From: Narthecium ossifragum
Lineage: Eukaryota; Streptophyta; Magnoliopsida; Dioscoreales; Nartheciaceae
NCBI GenBank assembly: GCA_963920575.1
Contig: OY986969.1
Span: 8,801,096-8,865,095 of the forward strand
Direction of reading: 5' to 3'
DNA: 64,000 nt
A program made the position numbers and the translations under genes. Each line of letters starts with the position of its first letter. Within the stretch, counting starts at the first letter, position 1. Positions 34,850 to 45,257 of the stretch are shown here, one piece after another. Below the pieces are notes generated by a model that did no database searches, was not told the DNA's origin, and worked only from the letters and a program-made list of their open reading frames with translations.

Positions 34850-34870
34850 GCCCCCCCCCCCCCCCCCCCT
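34850..34870. repeat. Poly(C) tract
   Basis: A homopolymer run of about 20 C, liable to length errors. Confidence 0.9.
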
Positions 34871-35479
34871 CCTCTCCTCTAATGGTCAACTTTAACTATT
34901 ATTCCAATGAATATATATATAAAATATATATATAAAACTCTCTCTCTCTCTCCCACATTATTCTCACGTACTATCAAATCACTTCGTTGTCTCCATGAAA
35001 ACTTCATATAGCCATCTCAACATTTGACAGCTAATATAACAGGAAGCAATTGGTATATATACGTATATCCTTGTTGTCACGTCATGTGTTCCTTATAACC
35101 CACTGGTCAATGAGTGGTGACAACTGATTTGATCGTTATTTTTGTTGTATCTTAGCTTAACGCTGATGTTTATACATACACATAAATATGTTTGTATTTA
35201 TGTTAAGAGGATTGAACCACAAAACTAGGAGAAAAAAGGTGCCATTTATGGATGTTATGAGAGTTATGACTATCCTATTCCAAAGAACATACAAGTCAAA
35301 TGGACTTGGGTATCAGACGAGATATGGGTGTTGGACCAAGTTTAGCAAAGAACCATCTTCGAAAAACAGCGTAGCTCATGAAGAAGTTAAAGCAGCAAAA
35401 ATTAATTAGGTCAGACCTCACATCTATATATCACAAGAGTAGGTGAACAGTAATTAGATGATCAGAAGCATGTCAACCC

Positions 35480-35632
35480 CATGCGCGCGCGCGCACACAC
35501 ACATACAAACATCCAACAAGGGATGGACCAAACCCTGCTCAAGGTCTGATCTGATCATCTAAAGTGAAAAATAAAAACAGACTGAAAATCCTGATAAATA
35601 AGCTGCAGCTAGCGAACACTATGCATGCATGC
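35480..35632. repeat. (GC)n(AC)n and ATGC microsatellites downstream of the ERF stop
   Basis: 'gcgcgcgcgcgcacacacac' at about 35484-35503 and four ATGC units at about 35620-35635. Confidence 0.85.
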
Positions 35633-35729
35633 ATGCAACATCTTACAAACTAAAACCCTAATCTCATAGAGAGAATACAGATCGAGACTGCAAGTGAAAC
35701 TATTTGAAATGACTGTGTGGGTACAGTAG

Positions 35730-36824
35730 TCAAGCGTTCTGCAACTTGGTGGTGGAGAAGATACTCTCAAAGAAATCTGGGTACCGGATGATGTCCTCCA
35801 ACATTCCTCCTGACACCATGGGGAAGTCCTCGGTCTCGCCATATCCATCGTAAGGATCCAGCAAGGGTTGCTGCACTTGCTGGACAGCATGCTCCTCTGT
35901 ACTGTTGAATAATCCATGGCTCTCATCATCGTCGTCGACGTCCATTGACATCCCTTCCATCTTTATGCCCTCACTGTTCTGTTTACTGGTGGAACTAGTG
36001 GAGTCATTTGATGATGACCTGGGATAGAATCCATGCAGGATCTCCTGCAGGAGTCCTGACTCCGGCGACTCCACCGGGAAGAAGGCCGAGCAATCGAAAG
36101 TTGGCACGTCGGCGATCGACGTATCTACGTATTGTTGCTGCTGCTGCTGCTGAAGTAGAATAGGCCAATGATCAGAGGGAGAAGCCCCCATGGAAGTTGC
36201 GTCAAGACCATGGATGGAACTTGTATAACAAGTAGGGATGCTGCTAGTGTCATTGGGAGCAACACTACTAGTAGTCGTAGCAGCAGAGAAGGATGAGATT
36301 GGAAAGGAGGAAGAAGACGGTGGAGTAGTTGGAGAATAGTTGATGAGGTTGCGAAGGAGAAGCGTGTTGAAGGAGGGAGAGCGAGTTTGTGGCTGGTGGT
36401 GGTGGTGGTATACCTGTGGATTACTAATGGAGGAGGAGGGCCAAGCCCAGTTAGTGGAAGAATGGTGGAGGTGGCTGGGAATCATGAGGTGGCCGTGGTC
36501 GATGGAGGGGGCTGCGGGGGAGGGGTATTGGAAGTTGGTGCGGGCCTTAATGCCGCGCATGGCGCGGGCCGCGATGTCGTAGGCGCAGGCGGCCTGCTCG
36601 GCCGTGTCGAAGGTGCCGAGCCACCGCCGCTCCTTGGACTGGGGGTCGCGGATCTCCGCCGCGTACCGGCCCCATGGCCTCCGCCGGACTCCTCTGTACC
36701 TCATCCCATCCCTGCTTCCCGTTGCAGGACTCCTCTTGCCACCGCCGCTGCTGCTGCCGATATTGCTGCTGGTGTTGCTGTACTTGTTATGTTGCAGCTG
36801 ACTATAGCTAGTGTTTTCCTCCAT
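35730..36824 (-). CDS. AP2/ERF transcription factor, ERF group VIIIb-like (ESR/DRN, PUCHI, FZP, LEP relatives)
   Basis: A nuclear single-AP2 factor of 364 residues, intronless as is usual. The AP2 domain spans residues 42-99: [50 protein letters not shown]. The Ala and Asp typical of ERF rather than DREB are present in AAEIRD. AARAMRG with TNFxYP just after is the form in the ESR/PUCHI/LEP/FZP branch, which controls meristem and lateral-organ or spikelet identity. The C-terminal part has two conserved-looking motifs: [13 protein letters not shown] (257-268) and [19 protein letters not shown] (334-352). Between are Ser-rich stretches, seven Gln (225-231) and an acidic run VDDDDE. The start follows a TATA box by about 60 bp. 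Paralogue identity (FZP/BD1, PUCHI or ESR) is not settled by eye. Confidence 0.95.
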   Translation of the reverse strand: MEENTSYSQLQHNKYSNTSSNIGSSSGGGKRSPATGSRDGMRYRGVRRRPWGRYAAEIRDPQSKERRWLGTFDTAEQAACAYDIAARAMRGIKARTNFQYPSPAAPSIDHGHLMIPSHLHHSSTNWAWPSSSISNPQVYHHHHQPQTRSPSFNTLLLRNLINYSPTTPPSSSSFPISSFSAATTTSSVAPNDTSSIPTCYTSSIHGLDATSMGASPSDHWPILLQQQQQQQYVDTSIADVPTFDCSAFFPVESPESGLLQEILHGFYPRSSSNDSTSSTSKQNSEGIKMEGMSMDVDDDDESHGLFNSTEEHAVQQVQQPLLDPYDGYGETEDFPMVSGGMLEDIIRYPDFFESIFSTTKLQNA

Positions 36825-36880
36825 TTTCTGAGAGCTTTGAGAGCTATAAGATGAGAGAAGAGGAAGGGGGGTTGTGTGGT

Positions 36881-36890
36881 ATTTATAGAG
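36881..36890 (-). promoter_or_regulatory. TATA box of the ERF gene
   Basis: The minus strand reads CTCTATAAATACC 55-60 bp upstream of the ATG. Transcription starting about 30 bp downstream would leave a 5' UTR of about 25-35 nt. A pyrimidine/purine-rich stretch (GGTGGAGGTGGAGG on plus, 36895-36912) lies just upstream. Confidence 0.7.
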
Positions 36891-37650
36891 AGAGGAGGTG
36901 GAGGTGGAGGTGTGGGGGGTGGGGGGTTGCTTTGATTGATACGTTCATGCAAATATAACTAGGGGGAAAGGGAATTCCTAACGGCTAAGGTGCTCACTCT
37001 CTCTCGATCGATCTTCTCTCTCTCTGCAACAGTCCATTCAATGTCGAACTTTTTAGTAGGTGGACGCTTCCACTGCTTTCACATGTATATCTTGGCATGT
37101 ATTCATATATATATGTCTATAACCATCTGGATCTTCACATCAATTAATTCAAGGGAAGAAGAGGCCATCATCATAGGGATGAGAAGGGTTGGTGTTATTT
37201 ATGTTTTATTTCCTTAAATTCTCATGTCATGCGTATAATGTTAACTTACGCATTCAATGTATTATGTATATATACATGATCACTTCTCTCTCTTCTCTCT
37301 CTCTAAAAATATATCACACACATCTGTTTCTCTCTCATGATGGATCAGATCAGCTAGAGAGTTAACTTTTCTTATGATGGTCCGTGCAGAGCGTGTGTGC
37401 ATGGGACAAGAGTATGATCTTGTTGTCGCCCTTTTGCGTTTCCCGATGGCGGGAGGGTTCAGTCCCTTCTCATTCCATATCAAAACAAGTAGGGAAAAAG
37501 CAGCCCGGCAATCCATTTATTACCAACCAGTAGAGTCATACGTAGTAGTAGACCATGCACTACTAGCCCAGCCGTGCTTGTGCTGTGTTGTGTGTGTTGT
37601 GTGTGCTGTGGGTCTTCCCTTCCTTATATGCCTCATGTAGTCCTGTATAT
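36891..37650 (-). promoter_or_regulatory. ERF upstream region
   Basis: No gene. It contains CT/GA tracts (36995-37025 and 37284-37335), which resemble GAGA-type promoter elements of plants (inference). Small open frames here have no domain. Confidence 0.4.
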
Positions 37651-37652
37651 AT

Positions 37653-37872
37653 GGTGCGTTTGGATAGTCATGAACGAGACGGATTAGGTGTATCAGAAGG
37701 CGAAGTACGGATTTCATTTTCATATTATTCAGGCGTTTGGATAAGTGACGGATCCGGAAAATTTGCAATCGTTTTAATTTGACGGATTCCATTTTCAGCT
37801 GACCCGCTTGTGGGATCTGCTCCGGCGGATACCCACGACGGATACCGTCGATTCCGCGCGCCAAACACCACC
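37653..37872. mobile_element. MITE, GGTG(C/G)...GTTTGG ends, TAT duplication
   Basis: Left GGTGCGTTTGGAT, right (reverse complement) GGTGGTGTTTGGCG. TAT occurs on both flanks (37650-37652 and 37873-37875). Internally 'gacggattccattttc' matches the MITE at 5295-5503. 3-bp duplications and GTTTGG ends suggest a PIF/Harbinger relative. It sits about 0.8 kb upstream of the ERF TATA box. Confidence 0.65.
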
Positions 37873-37875
37873 TAT

Positions 37876-39794
37876 GTGTATCTACTCCGGTAAAAAGATG
37901 TATAGCTAGGTTTGACCTTTAAGCTTATTATGATCATCAAGTTCTGATACGCACGTAAATGCATGCCTATAGATCCAGTTGTGCAAACTTAATGGTATGC
38001 ATGGTTTGCATGTTTAGTATAAGGGAAAGCTAAAGTATGGTGGCCAGCTAAGAGCTCTCACTATCAGAGTTAATGCCCATCATCTATTTCCAAGATTAAT
38101 TGTGAAGAGGTGTTCTTTTCTTCTCTCTCTCTTGAGGGGTGGTTGGCGTTTGATTGATGGGCTCTTTGGCTGTGTGTGTATCGCACGGAGAGAGAAAGAG
38201 GGTGGGGGGCGAGAGAGAGAGAGCATAATAAAGGATGTGAGAGAACATGAAGAAGAGAGGGAGAGAAAGAACTATATATGTATAATTAATTCCAGAGAGA
38301 GACTTGGAAAAGAGAGAAGCTTTCGGGGGTCTGCATGACTTATCATTTTGAATGATTACACTGGCGGCGATCAGAAAATGTTCCCCTGCTTGTCATGGTA
38401 TTATGTATATTATAAGGATGGATAGAGAGAGAGAAAGAGAGAGAAGCTAAGCTGATGACATTCCCCATGGAAAAAAGAGACCTTATACACCTGTTTAATT
38501 AATTACATAGATATATATCACATGGAGACATTTATTTTGGCTCCTTCTATTAGGGTTTGGAAACCAAGAATTTGTCACATGGACTTGTCTCTCATCATCT
38601 AGTGAGCTTTACTAGCTATAACTTAGAAGGGGGTTCTATAGTTCTCTAGGGTTCTTAGGCAGATGCACTTAAGTTACAGTATACATGCATGCGTGCGTGT
38701 CCCACAAGCAACGTGTGAACACCAGCAGTCTACTTCGCCTGATACATTACTCCAAGCCTATATAAGTTCCTTGGGCAATGCATGCAGTATCTCAGCTGGC
38801 TATATATGGGGATATGGGCTCCTTTAATTTATGAGTTTGTTTCCGTTTTGAACAGTTTCAACAAAAGAAGAGAAACCTTTACTTTTGAGCTAATGAGCAA
38901 GGCATCATCATGTCATTAATTACGTATCCTTTATTTCCAACTCCAAAGCAATGCTCAGATCGATAATCATTAGAGCATTCATCATGCATTGCAGTAGTTT
39001 ACTAAGCAATAGAATTCAACTAAAGTAGATCATTGCATGCATGCAAGCAAGACTAGTCACGGTTTTTTTCTACCAGCTTCTTTATCCATCATCCCTGATA
39101 TATTCCTATCGGAGTATGCGCCGGAAGCGATTTCCAGTGTATGTGCTTCTATCCTGTGTTCATCTTCCACGATCTTCTTCTAACCGAAGCTTGTGATAAG
39201 ATGATGTTATGAAAACAACACCTTTCGTTTACAACACATTGATCCTAACATCCCGCACTCATAGTGCTTACATATGAAAAGATGAGGGAGAATGAGAGAA
39301 ATGAGCCGTTGCAACGTCTCACACACTCATTGAAATAAACCTTGGGACTTTCTATATTTATAGAGAACTGACCCCAAGAGTCCCAATCCAATTACGACAT
39401 TACTTGTCCAGTCCAAGTGGAATTAGTAGCCATCTAATTATGTCACTTAACCGGTCAAACCACCAATAGGCACCCGTTATGGATCCAACAATGATCCAAA
39501 TCCTACATCTCCCGCTCGCATATTATGGTGGATTTGACCCTGCCACTTCTCTCTTGATCTTGCTTTCAGCTGTAGTGTGAATTCCTATTTGATCCTATGT
39601 CGTTGATCGCTAAGCACACATGCAATTGGGAGCTGTTACACTAAGTTCGTAAGAACTAACATAGACATCAACCTTTCAAAATAAACAAACAAATATCGGA
39701 TGCTTATGTACCCCAGACCCATTCGGATTCACCGGTTCAAGCATCTCTAATCCCTCAAAGAGCATGCTTAACATCTCGAGACTTTCGCTCCTAT
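37876..39794. other. Intergenic region, no gene recognised
   Basis: AT-rich with GA/CT tracts (38110-38300 and 38420-38450). The open frame at 38102-38338 is a translated GA repeat. Nothing else seen. Confidence 0.45.
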
Positions 39795-41038
39795 GGATAA
39801 TTAGCTTTTGAATCCCCAAAACCTTTTTAAATTACAAATGTACCCCTACATTCTTTAAGCTCACGTATGTACCCTTGAAAATATTGAAAAAATATATTAA
39901 ACATATCCCTTCGTTAAGTCTGTCTATCCATCTAACTTAACTATGGTATAAATCTAATCAAGGGGGGAAAAGTTTACTTAATTAACCATACAAAGTTACT
40001 TAATTACAAATGTACCCCTTGATAAGTCACTAATTATTCATAATTAAACCCCTTAAATTACCTTTGTTAGGCCTAGAGTAGTTGTATTTAATAGTTTGTT
40101 AGTTGATTTCAGGTTTAATCATGATTTGAGAAGAAATATAAGAATTTCGACTAAAAGGATGAATTTATGTGATAAAGACTGCTTCATCGCATGTCAGGAG
40201 AATATTCTCTATATATTCTGTATAAGTCAAAATATTCTGAAAATTTAGTACGTGGTAGAAGACTTCAAGACCTACAACTTTTATGTTGGACATTTTACGA
40301 GACGCCTGATGGATTAATACCAGTTTTGAAGAAGATAAAGATATATAGCTGCTGGGAAACTGGTCCGTCGATGCTCAGGAGAATATTCGCCAAATATTCC
40401 AGATACGTCCAAATAATGTTAAATCTTCGGTAAAGAACAGAAGGCTTCCTAAGCTAAATCGTTCATGCTGAGCACATTTCGAAATTCTAGACGGATTGAA
40501 CCCAATCGCCACCAAAAGAGGCTGTCAGAATTAAACCAGAAAATCCGAGTTGCACTAGAGGTCCAACTCAACCCATAATCCTAATTCCGGGAATACACCT
40601 ATAAGAAGGTGTTGGTTGGCCGAAAATAAGGATCTTTTTAACAATCTTTGGAGGAGGAGGAAGAAGACGGAGAGGATGCGGATGGTGACAGCTTCGTATT
40701 CCAACCCGATGGCTTTCATCCAAAAGATGAGTTGCTAATTATTGTACTTAGGATTATTCATGAAACCCTAGTGTAGTTTTGGTTTTTCTTTAATTGGATT
40801 CTTGTGAACTTTTTGATGCATGATTTCATGAATATGGTTTTATTGTTAATAGAGTTGAAGGAACAGAGTTCCCTTGACATAATTTCAGTCCTATATGATT
40901 TCTGTGATTGATTGTAGAGATTTATGAAATGGTTTTCATGAAGTTATTGGTTTGCCTTTGAGATAAGCTATGCTACGTGAAGATAGGTTGTGCCAAGGTC
41001 ATTAGGAGTAGTATAATTTAAGGTAATCGTAGGACCAA

Positions 41039-43421
41039 TGTGAGGACCTGCCCCTCTTTTTCCTTTGGCTTGTTTTTGACCCAAGGGCAATATGAGAAAT
41101 TGCGCCTTGGCGGTCGTTTCACACGGGGTGTGCACACACAGACCTTGTTTGGTGCTTGTGTTTATTAGAAAGGTTAGGTGGGACCTAGTTTGGGAGTTTT
41201 GGGCTTGGCCCCGTTTTCCAGCCCAAGTTTGCGCTTCTGGGCAGGGAGGATCGATCCTTTGGTCGTGGAGGATCGATCCTGCCTGTGCCTGGAAGTCTCT
41301 GTCGGTGGCTTTCGAAGGACGGCCACCGCGGTGGCCGTCGCTTCCCCTGTCAGGTTCCCTCCCCTCCCCCAGCTTTTCCCCGCCTTCGCCGGCTTTCCCC
41401 GGCCTTACCCCTTCTCCTCCCCCTTCCTTTCTTTCTCTTCTTCCCTCTTCTTCCTCCCGGCTCTGTTTTTCCCCTGTTATGGCTGAGAGCTTCCGCTCGC
41501 CGTTCTTCCTCCTCCGGCCACCTCTCCTGGAGCTTGAAGGCTCGTTGGGTTCGTGGCAAGGCGAGGAAGATCCTGGGGTAAGACTTGAGGATCGAAGCTG
41601 CGTTGAAGAGGTAGGGATCCCACTCCAAACTCCGGCTAGCTTTGAAGGTTTAAATCCGGGTTTTGTTTTCGATTAATCTCCTTGTGGAGTTGTTGTTCCC
41701 CGTTTTGAGGCCTTGAGTAGCCTCGTGGTCCTCAGATCTACCAACCCACCAAGTTTGATGAGGTTTGGTTGTGTCTTCCGGCGGTTCTCCAGCCAGAAGC
41801 ACGCCGGAACCCATCAGGATCGATCCTCCTGGGAGGAAGGATCGGTCCTCTGGTGTTGGCTTGCTGCGCCCAGCACATGATCGATCTTCTTATGAGAGGA
41901 GATCGATCATGGAGCCTGGGTAGGCATGGTTACCCTTCGTCCCGAGAATGATCGATCTTCCTGGGAGGAAGGATCGATCTTCCTTGGTGCGACTGGAAGG
42001 GTGCCCTCTGTCACCAAAAAGATCGATCTTCCTGGGAGGAAGGATCGATCTTCTTTGGCTCGACAGTGAGGGAAGCTCACTGTTGCTTGGATGATCGATC
42101 CTTCCCTTGGTGAGGATCGATCCTTCAGTAGCAGAGAGGGTTTTCAAGAGTTTTGCCCGCGGGGCTACGCATGTAAGTGGATTTTTTGACGGTTTTTCCC
42201 TTGGGGCTTCTATGTTTTACATCATGCTTGAATGTTCACTGCTTTGTGGTTAACCGAGAGAGTAATGAACCCTCGGGAAATGCTTAGTGTAACTGGGCCA
42301 TGGGTTATGCCTTTTATCGCTTTATGGTGAACCGAAAGAAGTCATGATCCTCGGGAGTGTTTAGTATAAATGGGCCGAAGGTGTGCCCTTGCTGTGTTGC
42401 ATGTTACCGCTTTATTTATATCCTGCCCTGCTCCTGTGCATTAGACTTGCTAGGTTAGACTGGGTGGGGTTGACCCGTGGACTCCGGTGATCTAGGACTA
42501 AGCGTGGGATGTCGTTACCCCGGTAAGGGTGTCCTACAAGTATCGTCTGGGCCACCCTGTGCCAAGGACTGTCGGAGGTAGCCAAATCCTTGAGCAGTGG
42601 CTATCGGAGGGACGTAGGTTGGACAGGAACCCGGGGGGGGTTAGGACATCGATGGGATCGATGGACTCCCTGGCTAGGCTTAGTCTTGGGTCAGGAGTTT
42701 GGGGTCCTGTTGGCTCTGTGGCTTGGAGTACTGAGAGATGGTAGTCTTAACCTCGGTCGTTCCGCCAAGTGTGGAGATCCCGCTTGGGGAAGGGTGTCCT
42801 ACCAGTAGCGTCATGTCCACCCTGTGTCAGGGATTGTCGGAGTTGCCCACCCCTGAGCAGTGGTTGTCGGAGGGGCGTACTTGGGACAGGAATCCTTCGG
42901 GTTAGTGACGGGATTTATGGGGTCCTTGGCAAGCCTCAGTACTTGGCCTCAGGGTTGGTTCGTTGGGTTTGCCTTCTTAGCGGGAGTGGTAGAGTAGGAC
43001 CCTGCTGAGCTGTTGCTCATTCCTACCTGGACTGTGTGTTTGCAGGTGTAGGTGGCCGCTCTGTTCCCGTGTTGCCCCCTCGGCCGTCTCGTGGCAGTGC
43101 GCCGGATCCTGACCATGTCTGAGGGTCAGGATGGTTTTGTTTGCGCCTTCGCGGAGACCCCGGTGGGGTGTTGTGGTTCCTTTTTTGGGGATTGTGATCC
43201 CTTGTAGCTGTTGTACTAAACCCTGTTAACTTTTTATTGCTGGTTTGTAATAAATGTTAATAGTTGTTTAGTTAGCTTGCTTCCGCTCTTTCTCTGTGCC
43301 GGCAGCTGTTTCCGCCGGTTGGCCGTAGTCTCAACTGTTTCCGCCAGTTGAGGCTAGTAGGTTGTAGTTTTTCCCCCTCGCGTCCCCGGCCCGGTTGCGC
43401 CCTGCGGGTCGGGGCGCGACA
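41039..43421 (+). mobile_element. Family A solo LTR (forward), complete, with target duplication
   Basis: 2383 bp, TGTGAGGACCTGCC...GGGGCGCGACA, flanked by accaa at 41034-41038 and 43422-43426. No internal gene. Palindromes of the GATCGATC type lie at 41247-41280 and 41817-42125. The 3' part has the family text 'ctgctgagctgttgctcattcc' and 'ttgcaggtgtagg'. Plus-strand open frames at 41092-41676 and neighbours are proline/serine-rich readings of the pyrimidine-rich leader and show no domain. Confidence 0.92.
41245..42128 (+). repeat. GATCGATC palindrome cluster in the 41039 LTR
   Basis: About eleven intact GATCGATC cores plus one GATCGGTC, most inside AGGATCGATCCT- or ATGATCGATCTT-type arms. 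They often come in pairs about 20 bp apart, e.g. 41247/41267, 41948/41970, 42020/42042 and 42091/42113. Confidence 0.85.
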
Positions 43422-43654
43422 ACCAAAGACAATCTATGCCAAATAAAGATAGGTTATGTCGTTGGGAACATTAACTTTCTTTTAGGAATTCATGTGTGTT
43501 TGTAGCCATATGATCCATAATGTTGAGAGAAGGGAATAAGATGATAACTAGAGAAGACTAATAATGAAACTAAGGCGGATTGAGTAATTCTTAAGTAACT
43601 ACTACATTGATTCAAATTGATCATCCTTTTATCTCTTTTCCTTATTAGCTTAAA

Positions 43655-44858
43655 GGGGTTTTTACATATCTATCCTTCAAAAGTTTGCAAATATCATAAA
43701 TACCCCTATATTTTTTCCGCTTACTAAATTACCCTTGAAAGTTTGAAAAATCCGTTAACCTACCCCTCGGGTTACTTGTCAGGGAATCTTCATGGAATAT
43801 TCCTAACGCCGTTAACGGCGTTGGGTAAAAAGACCTTATTGCCCTCAACTTCCTGCTCCTACGTCGTCGTCTTCCTCCACTTCTTTCCTCCTCATGCCTC
43901 GACGGAAGAACAGAGCTTCTTCCTCACCTCCTTGGCCAACCGAGCCTTCCTCCTTCGCCTCTCGCCTGTCAGCCGCCGACGCAGCCTCCCGGCTCTATCA
44001 CTCCGGAGCTCGCCCAAGCCGCCAACCTCTTTGTTCTTGGCCTCTCGGACACCAAGATCTCCGGGGCCATCCCTCCTTCGTTGGGCTCGCTCCCCTTTGA
44101 GTGGCCGGTGGCCGGCATGCTCCCATCGCTGCTAGCCAACGTCCACCGCATCTACGACACCAAACTCACCATCCATGCTCCCTACCGAATTGCTCATCTT
44201 CAGCACCTCGACCCCGTTCAGCAGAGCATCAAGGACGGTGCGAGCTTTAGTATCTCCACGCCGATGTCGTCGGTGAACTCTTCGTTCCTCTCGTCGATCA
44301 CCGTCGACGGGAGCGTTTCCAAGGGGAAGCAGGCGTCGTCCCTCCTCCTAGGCCCCGTTCCCTCAGCCGGTGCCGCCTCTGGAGTCGTCTCCACCGGGAA
44401 GCCTCCTCTATCTTCCTCATACCGTAAAAAGTGCCATTCGCACGCCCCCTCCGAGGACCTAAACGGCAAGTACACCGTCTCCGGCGGCCGATGCCATTGT
44501 TCCAAGCGCAAGTACACTCTCTCTCTTCCTACGTCAGCAAACCAAGGAACAGTCAAAATACGCCGGTCAAAATTACTCTCTCTCTCTCCCTCCTACGTAA
44601 GCAAATGAAGGAAACCGGTCAAAATCCGGTCAAAATTGATATGTGGAAGGTGGGCAATTAAGAATGGGGGGCAATTAAGTAATTCTACTTGCCCGGGTAA
44701 CGTTTAAACTATGGTTAGGTTAGATATGTGGACGGTGGTAGACGGAGGGGTAGGTTTACGAATTGTTCAAAATTTGAAGGGTATTTTAGTAAGCCGAAAA
44801 AATATAGGGGTAATTGTGATATTTCAAAACTTTTGAAGGATAGATATGTAAAAACCCC
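43655..44858. mobile_element. Pack-MULE carrying LRR-kinase-like and WRKY IId-like fragments
   Basis: 1204 bp with inverted ends of about 115 bp (GGGGTTTTTACATATCTATC at both) and a perfect 9-bp duplication tagcttaaa at 43646-43654 and 44859-44867. This identifies a Mutator-type insertion. The interior is GC-rich and coding-like against AT-rich TIRs. It is nested in the family B LTR that is itself nested in a small MULE/MITE. No transposase. Confidence 0.95.
43829..44608 (+). pseudogene. Chimeric captured frame: LRR receptor-kinase piece joined to WRKY group IId piece
   Basis: One plus frame is open for about 260 codons. At 43993-44098 it reads [20 protein letters not shown], then [12 protein letters not shown], the text of an LRR in plant receptor kinases (P..LG...NL..LGL..TKISG.IPPSLG.L). 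From about 44190 it reads [20 protein letters not shown], then [21 protein letters not shown] and SEDLNGKY, then [10 protein letters not shown]. This is the plant zinc-cluster region that precedes the WRKY domain in group IId factors, with its Cys/His residues. No WRKYGQK follows; the frame runs into the right TIR. No early in-frame ATG was found, so translation is doubtful. Either piece alone would be unremarkable; their in-frame fusion is the point of interest. Confidence 0.7.
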
Positions 44859-45257
44859 TAGCTTAAATAACTCTATTCTATCTTTAATTCTTTTCCTTAG
44901 TTTTAGGGTTTCGAGAATTGATTTCAGTTTCCAACGTTTTCCCTGTGGATCGACTCCCGACTTCACCTCTATTTCTACCTAGTAGTGTAGTGATTGAATA
45001 AAGATTATAAATTTAATATTTGATTGAGTTTGCAACGTTTTAACGATGACGTTTGTGAGCGATCACCCCTACATAAGTGACTTTTGCCATGATGTCGTTA
45101 TCAGTGTTAGGAATATTCCATATTTATTCGTCGAGAAGTAACTCACGGGCATGGTTAACATTTTTTCAATGTTTTTAGGGGTACATACGTGAGGCCAAAG
45201 ATTGGAGGGGTGCATTTGTAATTTTACAAGTTTTGGAGGATTCAAAAGTAATCATCC

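Larger units (their letters stand above)
31516..35440. other. 3' flanking intergenic region of the ERF gene
   Basis: AT-rich, no convincing gene. It contains an (AT)n microsatellite at about 32650-32686, a CT tract near 34940-34952, and a 20-bp poly(C) run near 34850-34870. Open frames (32300-32546, 34323-34508, 34577-34837, 35188-35409) show no domain and were not called. Confidence 0.5.
40020..45103 (+). mobile_element. Family B LTR (forward), itself hosting two nested elements
   Basis: Starts TGATAAGTCACTAATTATTC with the family's 'aaaccccttaaattacctttgttag'. Its sequence runs 40020-41038, resumes 43427-43654 and again 44868-45103. Net length is about 1.5 kb, as for other family B copies. 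Near its 3' end 'ccctgtggatcgactcccgact' (44940) and 'gagcgatcacccctacataagtgac' resemble the ends of plant Ty3/gypsy LTRs. A degraded primer-binding-site-like 'ttttgccatgatgtcg' follows, so the exact 3' end could be about 15-20 bp earlier. Confidence 0.7.
39795..45257. mobile_element. Small MULE/MITE-like element split by an LTR insertion
   Basis: The left arm (39795-40019) and right arm (45104-45257) are inverted repeats of each other: left 'ggataattagcttttgaatc' against right (reverse complement) 'ggatgattacttttgaatcc', then 'aaattacaaatgtacccct' and 'ctcacgtatgtaccc' in both. Without the inserted material the element is only about 380 bp. The immediate flanks do not match, so the duplication is lost or my ends are a few bases off. 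Confidence 0.65.

Noticed and set aside
34577..35409. Short open frames downstream of the ERF gene
   Set aside because: No recognisable domain, weak codon structure, interrupted by homopolymers.
36340..36854. Plus-strand frames over the ERF gene as antisense genes
   Set aside because: Shadows of the ERF coding sequence with no domain of their own.
41092..41676. 194-residue open frame as a gene
   Set aside because: Low-complexity Ser/Pro/Leu reading of the pyrimidine-rich part of a family A LTR; counterparts in other copies are not conserved as protein.
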